Source: Puffinus mauretanicus (Eukaryota; Chordata; Aves; Procellariiformes; Procellariidae). From it: 64,000 bases of DNA. The notes below the pieces were generated by a model that had not been told where the DNA came from, did no database searches, and saw nothing but the letters and a program-made list of their open reading frames with translations. The stretch lies in NCBI GenBank assembly GCA_023333565.1, contig JAJKFH010001480.1:310001-374000 (forward strand). Reading direction: 5' to 3'. The stretch's first letter is position 1, and every line of letters starts with the position of its first letter. Shown here piece after piece: positions 12,201 through 25,281 of the stretch. Position numbers and translations under genes: made by a program.

Positions 12201-15200
12201 AGTTTCTTCCTGTTCCTTGAAAAACTGTCGCATACAAAGATTAAATAATACTATTCAATAGTTAAATAACTTTGGTTATCAGGAAGAGTTCAAATCTGTT
12301 CTGTTCCTATCCTGCAAGTACAGGATATATCTATGTATAGATACTCCTACATTCTATTAGTATCACTTCCACACTGTTTATTTTTTATTGCTGGAGAACA
12401 CACACTATCATGCCAGAAAAACGGAGTATCTGTGATTTATGCCAATCATTGACATTGAACTCCATGGAGATGCCTGATACTCTCTCTGTATTTTATTATT
12501 CTCAACATGCACTTGTGTTAGCCATTAACATACCAGTGTTAGCCATTGCCTTCTCACAGAAAAAAAAAACCCTAACAACAAAAAGCATCAGAGGGTATGA
12601 AAAATGTTTTGAGAGGCTGAAGAATGCTACATTTATCTTTGTGTCCTACAACTAATAAACCCCATAAGAATAAGAACCAGTCCTAAAAAAAAAAAGAAGT
12701 GATGGATTTATATCTTTAAGGATCAAAAAAAAAAGAAGAAGAAAGAATAGCTTCTGAAAGGCAACAAAACCACTGTATATAACTTTTTAATCTGTTTTTT
12801 ACTGCAGCATAATCAGGTTTAATAGCAATAATGGGAGATAAAGTAATGTGCACAGTAAGAGCTTCAACATAAGAAACACTAAGCATGACTTTTGACTGTA
12901 CTTAAGGTGGTTGAGCACTAAGCTATCTTGGAAAATCAGGAAGGATGAGGAACCATACTCACTTAAACAATACAATTTGAGTTGTTCAGGATAACAGCAA
13001 CCAGGATTAAATTTTGGCATGGGAGCTTTGAATAGTATCCCATAGAAATATGCTCGAATAACATGTAATCATTCTGTATATTTTTGATAATCCTTTTTGT
13101 TAAATAATCGAAAACCAAAGCAGAAATACTTAAAAACATTAAATGGAAAAGAAAGACATTGGCAAACGGTTTTGCAAATGAAAGAAATCTTCTATTCAAA
13201 AAGTAGTTTAAGAACTGTGGTATGAATTTGTCATAGATAAAACCCTGTGAGGGACATCAGAGAACCCACAAATATTTATGCAATGAACCGCAATCTGTAT
13301 ACAGAAGTTAAGAAATGTCTCATTACAAATGGGATATGGTTTTCCCAGTAACAGAAGCACACAACTTGCATTACATTTAACTTGAGATCCTGTTATAATT
13401 AAAAATACTACAAAGAAAAAAAGTCCGCTTTACATATTACTGGAAAATACTTTTGAACAAACAAAACATTTCTTGAAACCAAATCTGATGGAAATTATAT
13501 TTACTCACAAAGAGTTAAGAAGAAAATTGTAATAGAATAATAAGTTTTTACAAGCTTTCCTGAATTATTTTAGAATAAATTATTTATCACAGCAAAGACT
13601 TTTGGATGTTAATTTTCATTACATAAAGACAGAAAAGTAACCTTGATATGTGGATTCAACTATATATTTTAAGAATCAGCAAAGGAAACCCAGGGAAGAA
13701 ACTGTAAGGAGTTTGTGCAAAGTAACTGAACTTGACTTAAGTAGCTTGTATAGGGGGACCACTCCAACTCTTAAAATTGCATTAATTCGTAAGGACCAAC
13801 TAATTATTTTCTCCCACATTAACAGAAACCTAAACACCTCTCCTCGTTCCCCCCAGTATTTTACAATAACAGGCAAAATATAAAGCTACTTGGTTAGAAA
13901 AAAAGAAAGATTAAAGGGATTTAACTTGAAAGAAGAAAAGAAATGTAAAAACTTCAATAATGTTGCTTTATAACATAAAACATACAACACAACTCACATA
14001 AAAAATAACTCTAGCTTTCAGTTTTCCTTTTATTTCCCAGTTTTATAGCTTATCTGCAAAATTTTTCATTGCATTCAAGTTGCTGAGTACGTAAACTGTG
14101 AAAGGTATCCTGGGATTTTTAAATGGTATTTAATGTCTTTTTTCTTTGTCTCTGTGCCTTTTTTTGTTTACCTTTTTAAACTGTTACATTATGTTTAATA
14201 ATGTTAATGCTGAATCTGAGAATTTTATTAAAATTCTTAGTTCATAGTGTCAGATTCTGTGCTGTGTTTCAAAAGCCCGAAGCATGATGGCAGATTAAGC
14301 TGATCCAAGCCCAGGCTGCTGCACTATTTCCTTTTTGCTAAGGCTAATCCTTGTGTGCCTATACAATATATAGGCTCAGGGCAATGGCCTGACTGAAAAA
14401 AATTGCCTGATGCCCCCAAGATTTTTTGAGCTCCTTCAGCTCCCTCAGCCAATTCACTATACACAAGTACAACCAGCAACACCATGGAGCTGCAAAGAGA
14501 AGTAGGTCTTAGAACAGCTCGAGTTTAGATTTGCAACCTTGGCGGGCACAAAACTCATTGCCCAAAGAAGACCATGGCTAAAAGAATGTTAAAAATCAAC
14601 ATTACACCCACTCCACTCTGGGCTGCCCCAAGCAAGCCCAGGGCCACGCTTTACTCCTTTAGCCCCTTCACTGGGTATGGCTAGTCTGCACATCACTTGC
14701 TTCGGTGAGAGACTTCTCTACTCAAAGAGCTCTTCAAACATCTGACATGTTTTCTCTCCACGACAGTAAATCAAGAATTAATTTGGGGAAGAATTAACAG
14801 GTTGAAAAATATTTCCAAATGGGAGGAATGGCCATTATTAGAGTTAAGGGAAGCAAATAGTTACAGAACCTAATTTCAGTGAATGAGGTGTGTTTCAGTG
14901 CTGGTTCAGGAGAAACAGAGACATGAGATTTCTGCGGGGTTCATTTTAAAATGCGCAAAAGGTTATGAAACAAAAAGGAGAAGAAATTACTCCTCCTAGG
15001 GAGAAGACGACAAGAACTGCAATAACCTTAAGGTCTCAATAAAAAAAACTATGCACAGTAAGTATTTATCATCTAAAGATTAGGAAATATCAAGGCAAGT
15101 AGTTAAAAATACTGAGCATTTCAGTATGTAAAATGATAATAAGATATAATGAAAAGTTTAAAAAGATTAAAACTAACCAAAATTCAAACAATTTTTGTTT

Positions 15201-18200
15201 GATTTGTTTGATTTTATTTTGATTCGCTTCACTATAATGGACTTCATCACAGCACAATTGCAGTTTTTTGGAAAAAAGGAAATGGAAAAAAACTATGTTA
15301 AACAGCACCTCAAACCAGTACCAACAAAGGAAATCCTAATCTCTCCTCCACTCAGTCACCACAAACATATTACAGATTTCAAAACTGAAGTTGTATGAAC
15401 TTCACGTGTCATATCACACAGCAAATACTAATTAACTGTGTTAAAACAGTATTTGAGACAGCAAGAAATATCAGAAGACCAAGGAAACTCTGAGTTCAGG
15501 CTGCTGTGTTCCTTTAACTCAGCCTTGACTTTGCAGAACATACGGTAGTTAAGATCACCCACAGCTGAGAAACCTTTTTATAGAACAAAGTGTAGTGCAC
15601 TGGCACAAGAGAGAATACAATGCCCTTGTGAAAGTTTTACTTTACAACTGCTATTTACTTCTGACCTTCAGCTGTTAAATGATGGCATCTTGATTAAATA
15701 GTCAAAGAAATGGAGTACATGCTACAACACATTATATAAAATACGGTATTGAACACTTCATAGATTCCTTTTTTGAAGAGATGCTTCTCTCAAGCCTGCC
15801 TCCCAAGCTCACAGCTAAACTGTCTGACCTGAGAATTTCATGACCTGAACCCACAGGCCAGTTTAAACGGAGTCTGAAAATCTATTCCCAATTTAGTTCT
15901 AAATCACACACAGGTGTTAGTGAGAATGAGCTATACCTGAATAATGAAATGATCATAACCACACTATAAACTCAGAAGCTTTACCAGAAAAACGAAATGC
16001 GGTTGCCCTAAGCACTGAGGTCTTCACTCTACTGCAACTCCTTCGCCACTTAGCAAATGGACTAGAGTGAGGCAAACAGCCAAAACAAGGCTTGAACATG
16101 GAGCATGAGGTTGTTATCATCACGTTTGCCCGCTGAAGTGTGTGTGCAAGCCAGTCATAGCTAGCCAGGCATTGATCTGGAACTGGTACACGAGGCCAGG
16201 GGAGACCACTGCGTTGGCCTGCACTGCTAAAGAACGGGCACCTCCACCAGATGCCCAAGCTCAGAGTGGTTCTTCTCACCATGCCTCACTACTGGAGTCC
16301 CTCCCAAACACGTGAGCAAGTTTCCATTATCTTCCAGGTCAAACTTGAAGGAATTTGAGAGATCTATGAAGATGCTCTTTGAAATCTCTGCCTGCCTCTA
16401 CAGCAGGACATCTATGTGAATCTCCATAAAATTAACTTCATTCCTCCTCCCCCCGCCTCTCATGGAGGGCTGGGATGCTGCTAGGGTGAAGAACACATTT
16501 GTGAAAATACCTCAGCCGAGTCAGAAGCAGTGCACCCAACTGAAAGGAAGGAAGAACTTTGCAGATAGAATGCATATTAAGTTCTCAAAACAAAACTGAA
16601 AGTAACAATAAATTATTAAGGAGGGATGTTATTTTTAATATTAAAATCTTTTTTTAATACACACATTGTTTGCGAGTTACTAGGAGACTTCAAAAAATAA
16701 CTTTAAGAATTTTACAAGATTTCACCTTTGCTCTGTTTCAATGAATGACGGCTTTTTTTTCCTGACATATTTAATAAGGTTTCCAAAAGAGCTGTCCTGA
16801 TTAACAACAAATGGATGCTTAGATGACAATAATGGCAGTGCTCTTTGATAGGAATGTTTCTATAAAGCATATTTCAATTTGCTTTCTATGAGGAACTGCA
16901 CAAAAAAAATTAAAAATTATTCTAAGAATCAGACAAAAAAATTCAGTGCTACTAAGTGAAAGAGAAAATATAAAGTAGATATGTATATTGAGCACACAGT
17001 GATTAAACTGATGAATTAAAGTGAAAAATAAAGTTGTAGAAATGCTTTTCTTGTTATGAAATTTATTTTATTTTGACTATCACATTATATGGACATGTAT
17101 TTTAAATATATGTATTTAGGCAAATTAGTTATGTATTATCGCAGTTCCCAGTAAAACTCACAATTAAAGAAATTTCAAGTAAAAATACGATTGATAGTTA
17201 AAGCTGAACATTTTAGAAGTTGAATTCCAAATATAAATTTAGCTTTGAATAGCTTTCGGTATTAGATAATTAACAAGCTACATTTCTGAAACTAAATGGG
17301 CAGTTCCAGCTGTTATTTTACAATTAGTTTCCACTGAGGGTTTTAAATTAATAACTGCTGCAATAGCCTCAAACATGCCAATGTTAATTAGGAGTGGTGT
17401 TTCCATGTAATGCTATCCATATATATGAGCATTTTACTGGGCGAAAGGTCTAAGTAGACTTTTTTTTTTGCCTCTCTACTAAAGATAGAGAAGAGAGAAA
17501 TGTAAAGCAGGAAAAGACTTTACTTCCAACCCCTATTCCAGAGAGTGGTACGGGATTCTTATGGAAGATAAAGACGACTTTCCTAAGGTCCTTATGCTAA
17601 AAAAAGCATGGGTTCAAGTACAATAGCAAAGGACAATATTTAGAACTTGCTATTTAATATGAATATTTGAGTTTAAACAGCAATTCAACAATTAATAAAG
17701 CTAAAGATTATTAAATTAAAAAAAAAAGATTTCATATCAAATTAAATGTAGAGAAAATCTTCTTAAAAAAATAGACATATCTTGAGGAATAAAAACATCC
17801 TGGTCTGAAATCTGAAAAACTAGAAAATAAATTACAGAAACAAGTTTAAAATATTCACTGTTGCAATTTTTTTTGCCTTAACACAGGGAAAAAACTGAAA
17901 ATGGTGGTAGCGTAACCCTGTTTCACAACTTCTATGCAATAAAAGAAATATCTCTCCTTGAAACACTATGATTTTTTTTTCCTAAAAGATATTTTTCTAC
18001 ATAACATTACCTCTGCAGTTTTAAACATTTTGAAATTAAAGAAAAACTGCAATAGAGATTTTATGATGCACTGTAACTTTTTCTCTTCCTAATTCCCTAT
18101 GGTACATATGCATATTTTAATAAGCTACTCACACTTCCATCAAAAAACTATGTATGCATACATTTTTTCACTAATTATCTTTGTTGCCTTTATTCAAAGA

Positions 18201-19083
18201 AAAATAAAGAAACTCAGGTCAGTGTTAGCTAATTCCTTGTTTGCCTACCAATGCAGTATTCAAAAAAATAAAGTAAAACGGAAAGTAAGTTCTATTAGAA
18301 CCTTTATAAAATAATTCACTCTTAAAAGGAAATTATTCACTTTAGGTGTGTATTCTGGGAAACATTTAGTTACCTGAATAGTAAACTTCTACGCAAAAAA
18401 GAAGATTTTTTTTTTTAACTGTTAATTGGTTTGAAAAGGAAAACCTTTTTGCTCATACTACAGTTACAGAAAATCCAGGCTTTTTGTAAAAATAATTTAA
18501 AGGTATAGTTTTTTGAATATAAATGTCCCACAGCAATTTAATACTGAACAAAAAATATTTCTGAATAGAAGATGCTTATAGATGTGGGTGCTGTTGAAAA
18601 GTTTTGAAAAGCATTTGATTTTCCAAATCACTTTTGAAAGAAAAAACAGATTTCCACACAGACTGCTGGCTATGTATGTGCTTCTTGCATAAACTCCTTC
18701 CATCATTCTTTCCTTCCCCTCACTCCAGCACTATCAGCACAGACACATAAAATTGTTTATTACTCCTTTTTTTAAACGGAAGGATTTTTGTTAACCAATT
18801 ATGGGCATTACATGATTATTACAAGCATATTCTAGATAAAGTTCCTTGAAATAAAGATAAATAGCAGATATTTTATAAGAAAAACAACATTGTTTTGTTA
18901 TTTGTAAAAGTTTGAGAGTTAAAAAAACAGTGGAAAACAGTAAACTACAAAAATGAAAAACATAATAGATTAGATACATTTATTATAAAAAAGACTTGTG
19001 TAGATGAAAAGTTTTAAGAAAAAACACGAAATAATTTACAGCTACCTTTTCGTGATTAAACACTTTACAAGTAATTTTTTTTT

Positions 19084-19112
19084 GGGGGGGGGGTGTTGGG
19101 GGGGTGGTTGGT
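19084..19112 (+). repeat. G-run tract (G10, G7, GG, GG)
   Basis: Ten G, TGTT, seven G, T, GG, TT, GG. The plus strand could form stacked-G structures, and the transcribed VPS13B RNA would carry the C-rich complement. The surroundings are strongly AT-rich. Confidence 0.9.
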
Positions 19113-20389
19113 GTAAAGAATTTCCATTTACATTCACAAATTGAAAACAGTCTAAGGGCAGCTTTATGCTTTGATCTATGAAAGATCTACACATGAAAAT
19201 GACCATGGAACATTCAGACCTGGACTATTAAGCTTTGATGTATGACATGAATGAAATCCTTGGATCTCAAAAATGATGAATCCAGAGCGTGGACAACAAT
19301 TAGACTTTTTATTGGCCAAGCTGAGGAAAGCTTGTGATTATGTTCACCTAATCTTCCAGAACTTGATTGTTTAGTAATATTTATTCCGGACTTCATAAGC
19401 AAGGCCTTTTCACAATAGTCTTCAAACAGCCTGTATTCTCTGTGCTCTTTGTCAGCCATTTCATTTTTGTCTTAACAATATTTTACCTCAAAATTATTTT
19501 ACTCTATCTGTTCACAGATACTCCCTAAAATTCTATTAATTCATGTTTCATGTCAGAGTTTGCTAAAAACAACCATGTTGGGGATGATTGACAATTATCT
19601 ATATAATTGAGCAGGCAATTTGCACAGTATTTGGTACAATAGGGCCCTTATCCCAATACGGAAATAGAACTGTCATCTCAATTTCAATCCTGTGCTGCTT
19701 CATATTTAAGCAGAGCCATGCATCTACTTCCTCTTATTTGTCAGTTGGAGAAACAGAATTGCTGGGTCCTGTGATGAAGTTTTCTCAGCCATTTTCCTAC
19801 TGATACTGTCCAGTTCTGCTGGTAGCTTAGCACAACTAGTACTATTCATTGTTATAAACCCCCAACATACACACTTTTTTTTAAATTCAGTCCTTTTTAT
19901 GTCATGTTTCCACTGACTAACAGTGTTCAAGGATTCCAACTATGCTCAGCTTAATTGCACTAAGCAGTGTTTGTATACACAGGAAAATACTTTTGTAATC
20001 TAAAAAGGTGACAAAGTTATCTCACAGAATGCGAGATAATTGGGTGGAAAACGGGTTAAGATGACTACAGACACATTTGATTAGTTCCTCTTCTTTAAAG
20101 TATTATAATTTATTCATGCTGATATTCTACATTAGCCACTTTAATAAAAGGAGAAAGAACTAAGGAAATGACAAAGTGAAAACATATGAAGATGCTCAAA
20201 GAAGGAAATGTGGCTCTTCAGGCTACCCCAGGAGATGCTACTCTATGTGCTGCAGGCCATCTCCATACATGGAAAAGGATCTTCTGGCCTGGTGCCCTCA
20301 GAATTGCTTTATATCCATCAAAAGTCTGTTCTTTTGACAAGTGATTATCAAACAGATCTAAATAATCTGCTAGGTTTGTTGTCTGAAGG

Positions 20390-20488
20390 AAGACTTGAGC
20401 AACTTGATCTAAATTGCTTTGAGTAGGAGGCTGGACTAGATGAACTAGAGAAGTCACTTCCAACTGAAATTACTCCATGATTCTATGC
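20390..20488 (+). mobile_element. CR1 3' tail, degraded
   Basis: The stretch GACTTGAGCAACTTGATCTA is followed by GGAGGCTGGACTAGATGAAC, CACTTCCAACTGAAATTACT and CATGATTCTATG. It matches the CR1 3' end seen at 9285-9381 (GAGCAACCTGATCTAGTT, TTGGACTAGATGACC, TTCTATGATTCT). It is a short, diverged, 5'-truncated insertion in plus orientation. Sequence upstream (20200-20390) may belong to the same element but I cannot show it. Confidence 0.75.
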
Positions 20489-20723
20489 TTCCCTTGGATA
20501 TTTGTAACAGAATCAGCCACATAACTGCTTTTAGTGCTCTCCACATAAAAACATGTATTTAATTTTTTAGAGAAGTGCTCACTGCTAATAAGAAATCTTA
20601 AATGATGTCCTCCAAAGCAAACAAAACATTGCTACAAACACAACAACTGCTAAAAGTCTCTGTGTAGTCGGTATACAGTTAAGTTCTTAATTTCAGTACA
20701 CTAACACTGTAGCAGCAGCATAC

Positions 20724-20812
20724 CTTTGATGTTAGGTACCAAAGAATCCATAGATGAGAGAGTTTTATGAAGATCTTGAGGGAAAAAACCTTCAGTTGGA
20801 ATTTTTAAATTA
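20724..20812 (-). other. Weak candidate exon in the miRNA-host intron
   Basis: An 89-bp segment lies between a good minus-strand acceptor (GGCTCTCTGTTTTCTAG) and a donor (AAAG|GTATGC). Joined to the 25170-25281 exon in the correct phase, it stays open for 29 codons (NLKIPTEGFFPQDLHKTLSS, then MDSLVPNIK). Read on through the donor, it stops within eight codons. I do not recognise it in VPS13B. Because 89 is not a multiple of three, it cannot be a simple in-frame cassette exon. It could be an alternative last exon, but chance is the likelier explanation. Confidence 0.12.
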
Positions 20813-22970
20813 CTAGAAAACAGAGAGCCAAACAAGAGCGAGCTCAAGACAGAAATACATTTTTTGCCTCCAAAGAGATGCTTGTTTTTTCCTGTGGTTA
20901 CAGGATTTATAAAATTTCCCTCCGATGTGATTTCTCTGATATAAAATAACTTTCACTTCATCAGGGCATTAACGTGATTTCCCTATCTCAGCACTCTTCC
21001 TCCCCAAAACTGCTAGACCTTTCTCTTTTTTTGTCAAATGTATTTGACCATTCATTTGGCCACTTCAAAAGTTCTAATCATCACACAAGCCAAGAAATGA
21101 CCACATCATCTTGTTTTTCTGCAGCCTGCTGAGTCGTCTCCAAGCAGCAGTGCCCCCAATCCCAAGTTTAATATGATCAAGTAGTTAAAACCCACAAAAA
21201 TACGGTTCTCTCCTTCACTGCTTAGCAGAAACTTCATTCGCTCTGACTACTTGGCTCCTTCACAGCTTTAATTAACGGCTCTTCCCTCTCTTTAGCCAGG
21301 CGAGGCAGCTGCCTCACTTGCATCCTTATCCAAAATCTCCTTTATTCTGCTCCCTGTCCCCGTCCCCAGGCCTGGTATCTACAAGAGTTCTGCTCCACAG
21401 AACCGGCAGTTTCTTGATGAGAATATACAATTCTGGTCATATTTGTTGAAGACAAACACACCTCAGCTGGGGTTTAAGAATCAGAAATTAATGAGAAATC
21501 ACTAAAACAAACAAACCAACTCCTATGATTTAGTAGGGGGAAAAAAAAAATTGAAAAGGAGAAATTGTCTCTTACTGTGACCAGCTAAAAATGTGTCACT
21601 GTACTTCTTTCAGGAGCCCTATGTAACATAATTTACTGTTATGGTACATGCATCTTTGTTTACTGAGTGTATTAATAGTCTAAACTAGATTAGTCCATTT
21701 TCTATGGGAAGAAATAGTTATTTTTATATGTTAAAGAAAACTGAAGTTACTATATCAATACATTTCTTTCCAACTTCCAATAATCACCTGAAAAAATACT
21801 TGTGCCCAAACTTTTGGGGCACATTATTTTTCCAACATTCCATTTTCAATTTAGTTCTCTCTCCAAGTTAAGCAAGTAAGCTATTTTTCCTAAGACACAG
21901 ATGGAGTCACTTCAGCTTACAGGCCAGAAGTGGCCCGGTTTATTTAGTATGACCTGCAGCCATACCAGATTTACCTTTCACGCACTGGCATTCTGTTAAT
22001 GATATATAAGCACAATCGGTTTTTCATGTATGAATTTATGGGACAAATTCAAAAGATATTTGGAAATTCTATTCAGCCTTTAGCCATGAAAAAGTTTCTC
22101 AGCCTTTCCTAAAAGAACAGTTTTTAAATGAGAAGCAAAAATTCTTCTTGCTCATGAAACACTACAAAAGTGACATTAATTGCATGTGGTTGTAGTTCAG
22201 ACCTAAACAGAAGACTGTTTAAACCAAAGTGACACCACAAATTAAGTTTGTATCCCCACTCCAGAAACACTGTAAAGACAGTGGTTCAGACAATGATTTA
22301 TTTTCTTTTATTCTATTAAAAGCAGCAGCAGCAAATTAGAGGAGATGAGAGGTTGGAAAAAGACAGAAGATGACATGTTGGGATTATTAGAATGCTGTAG
22401 CAGCTAATTCTTCAGTAATCAACAGGCTGCTGTAATTTTTTTTAGAGTCTCTTAAGCTGGATATTGTACTACTTGTACCTCTGTTGATATTACTAAGAAA
22501 TCTTTCACCAAAATACATGAGTTACACATTGTGTGGGTTTGCTCATTTTACTACTTGATTTTTAAGCATTCTGTATTAGCACCAGTTATACATTTATGCT
22601 ATCTAGTACCATCTACTGTGGGCAGGTTCAAAAGGGCAAATACTGTGTAAATTAAGAAATCTCATATTTGGAGAAACAAATACTAACATCAGGCCTCTGT
22701 GTTAAAAATATCCCACTGTTTTTTTTTTTCCTTGAATATAGACCGTGTCCTCTGCCCTAATAATACAAAAACCTTTGTATTACCTTATTTTCCAAAGAAA
22801 AACTGACAAATGGTGAAATCAACTCCACTCACAACTCCACTGGTCTAACAGCAGTGACTACAATGTAAGAAAATGAACTGCTATCTTCAATCATGTAACT
22901 ACAGTATGTTCTGGATCAAAGAATACATAATTAGAAAATGCACCTACTTTGACTCCAAACTGGAATTTGG

Positions 22971-23070
22971 AGTATATAAATAATATAATAATTAAAATAT
23001 AATATATATAATATATAATATATATAATACAATATATAACATAAAAATTAAAAAATATTAATTTATATTG
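22971..23070. repeat. AT-only low-complexity stretch
   Basis: About 100 bases made almost entirely of TATA/ATAT-type units with many overlapping inverted repeats. No adjoining element is recognisable. Confidence 0.9.
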
Positions 23071-24109
23071 CTTGAAAGTGTTGAAGCTGGCTTAAACAGA
23101 TCAAAATAGTAACCCTCTTCCCAAAACCAAAAGACCACCCACTACCAACTTCAATATTGTCTCATAAAACTCTGCAAAGTAACTTGACACTCTGCCCTGA
23201 CGTATTTTAAAAACACTAAAGCTAGTATAATTGCATGATTAAAGGAACAAAGATAAGACTGAGTCATTTGACAGCTGCTGAGAAATTAGAAGAATGGTCA
23301 CTGAAGCAGTTAGAGGAAATTACTGAAAATGGCAGACATTTCTCAAAAAGAGACACAAGAAGCATGATGTTGTTAGAATGGTCACAAAGCAGCTAGTGAA
23401 AGTCAGATGAGAGATGTCTGTGGCCCAGTGCTTATTTTCTACCTTACCCACTTGGTGTCTCGATTTCTAAAGGAGGACTGGAGCATATCGTAACTATAAA
23501 ACTATGAAAACCAAATATACACTGCACAAATCTAGTCTGGAACATTTATGTATATAAGACCCAGAGACCCATAATGCGAAAGGGCATCAGAACCTTTAAG
23601 CAATTGAGTGACTTCTGGTTTGAAAAGCATGGAATTTCTGCATTTCAGGTAAAGCCACAGGTGCAAAGATATCAGACTTAAAAATGTAAACTGGCATAGC
23701 TTCATTGATTTTAGATGTAAATCGCATCCCTCCTGTTGCTTACTCACTGATTTGTAATGTGCATACAAGGAACATTGCACAGTTCCTCTAGGTGACAGAA
23801 ATGACCTTTCGGAAGCTGGAACTTGCAGATTCCACTTTACGATAGAGGATTTTTCTGATAAATTTTTGGTTGCTTTGAGAAGAAGAGTGGAACCTACATT
23901 TGGTTCTGTAACTTTCAAAGCAGATGGGAGTCTCCTTGGACAGAGAGGGCAGAAGCAGGAAGAGCCTGTACAAATGTTGGGAAGATCTCTTCTATCTGTG
24001 GGCATACTGACAAATGGATCAGGCCCTGCCACCCAAAGCTGTTGCTGGTGTCAGGCTGCAAGATTTCTTCCATGAAAGCTCCATAATACAATAGCTACAA
24101 TGCTCATTT

Positions 24110-24170
24110 AAAAAAAAAAAAAAAGAAAAAAAAAAGGATAAACTACAAAAAAAAAAAAAAAGGATAAACT
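24110..24170. repeat. Tandem duplication with A-runs
   Basis: The unit 'A-run then GGATAAACTAC' occurs twice in direct order, each copy preceded by at least ten A. It looks like replication slippage. Confidence 0.9.
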
Positions 24171-25169
24171 ACTATAACTAAACATACAAGTGAAAACACT
24201 AATTTAAATATTTCCACATGGAAATATGAAGAAAAAGACTCTCTTACAACTTCTAAGTGATCAGAAGAGAAACTGGAGATATTTCATGGTCTCCTAAAAA
24301 TCCTAGTCTTGACACAAAGTAAAACTTGCTGTCATTTTCTAGGCAGTAAATGTTTTACTGCTGGGAAAAGATTTTGATGTTTGTAATTTCTATTGAAGAG
24401 CATTATGAAGTAGTTAAAAATATTGCCACATCTGAAAAACAGACCAACGGGAAGTAAAAGACACTTGTTCATCTGTATTTCTGTGACTTTTCTCACTTGG
24501 TATTATTTGCAACCATACTTTCATGTCTGGCAACAGTGCCAACTCTACTAAGGATCATATATTACTTTTATCATGTTGATTACATATGTTCACCAGTTTT
24601 GCTGCCTACATATGATTAGTGTGGTTTGCACACACTTAGTGACACAATCCAGAGCATGACATTTTTCACAGAAAATGTGTTTACTGGGAAAGCGCTCCTT
24701 AGAAGTTTGCGTTCCTTTCAGCTTTGATCTACATGACATCAAGAATCCTACAGTTTGAATATATGTTTACCATTTATATTATTAAGATCTCTCTCTTTCA
24801 CACTATATGGCTACTGAGCACTTTGGTAGTCACAAAAAATTTCCTTTTCTCTTAGGTGAACTTAGTAGTAGCTGAATAAAAGAAAGCCTCTTAAAATGTT
24901 CTCATCTGTGAGCTTAAGCTTTGTAATGACTTGACATTTAAATTCTGTTATTCATCAACACTTCACAGAAGAACTTGATTTGTCTAAATGGATTTGAAAG
25001 CCCACAAGTGAAGAAAATCAGAAAAACCTGGTTTTGAATATCAAAAGATTGTATGTGAAAAGTATTTTTACAGGCTGCACGTACCCATTTTATTGATCAA
25101 TTAACTTCTCCCAAAATGAATTTTTCTGAGACCATATATGAAAACCCAAACCCCTCCCCCAACACTTAC

Positions 25170-25281
25170 TGATAAATGTCTTTTCTGAGCACAGCTCTAC
25201 TAAGAGGGTTGTCAGCCTGAGGAGCCATACAGACAGATCCAATCTTGAGAACCAAAGTGTCTTCTTTAATTGCTGGATTAG
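25170..25281 (-). CDS. VPS13B: VPS13B coding exon, last one in the window
   Basis: Last VPS13B exon I can place here (112 bp, phase 1 to phase 2). The acceptor is TTCTAACTACAG and the donor CA|GTAAGT. The opening CT joins the previous exon's G to make Ala. Then come NPAIKEDTLVLKIGSVCMAP and QADNPLSRAVLRKDIY, with CA left over for the Gln that follows. Human VPS13B reads EANQAAKEDT, VLKIGS, MAPQADNPLGRSVLRKDIYQ at this point. The next human segment begins RALNLGILRD. I searched the remaining 25 kb for it by eye and did not find it, so the following exon probably lies beyond position 1. Confidence 0.95.

Larger units (their letters stand above)
1..25169 (-). other. VPS13B: VPS13B intron (partial), host of the miRNA pair
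   Basis: Intron downstream of the 25170-25281 exon, at least 25 kb long and open at the window edge. It contains the plus-strand mir-875/mir-599 hairpins, a nested pair of CR1 elements, a CR1 tail near 20.4 kb, a G-run at 19.08 kb and an AT-rich stretch at 22.98 kb. It also contains one weak candidate exon (20724-20812). The remaining parts (about 1-5640, 5880-7100, 9390-20380 and 20490-25169) show short random open frames on both strands and no recognisable gene. Confidence 0.85.

Noticed and set aside
15953..16282. 109-codon open frame on the minus strand
   Set aside because: No similarity to VPS13B or any family I know, and no plausible splice sites at its ends.
23532..24032. 166-codon open frame on the minus strand
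   Set aside because: No recognisable domain, biased composition or splice context. It lies in an intron and does not match VPS13B. Length alone is not enough in this much sequence.
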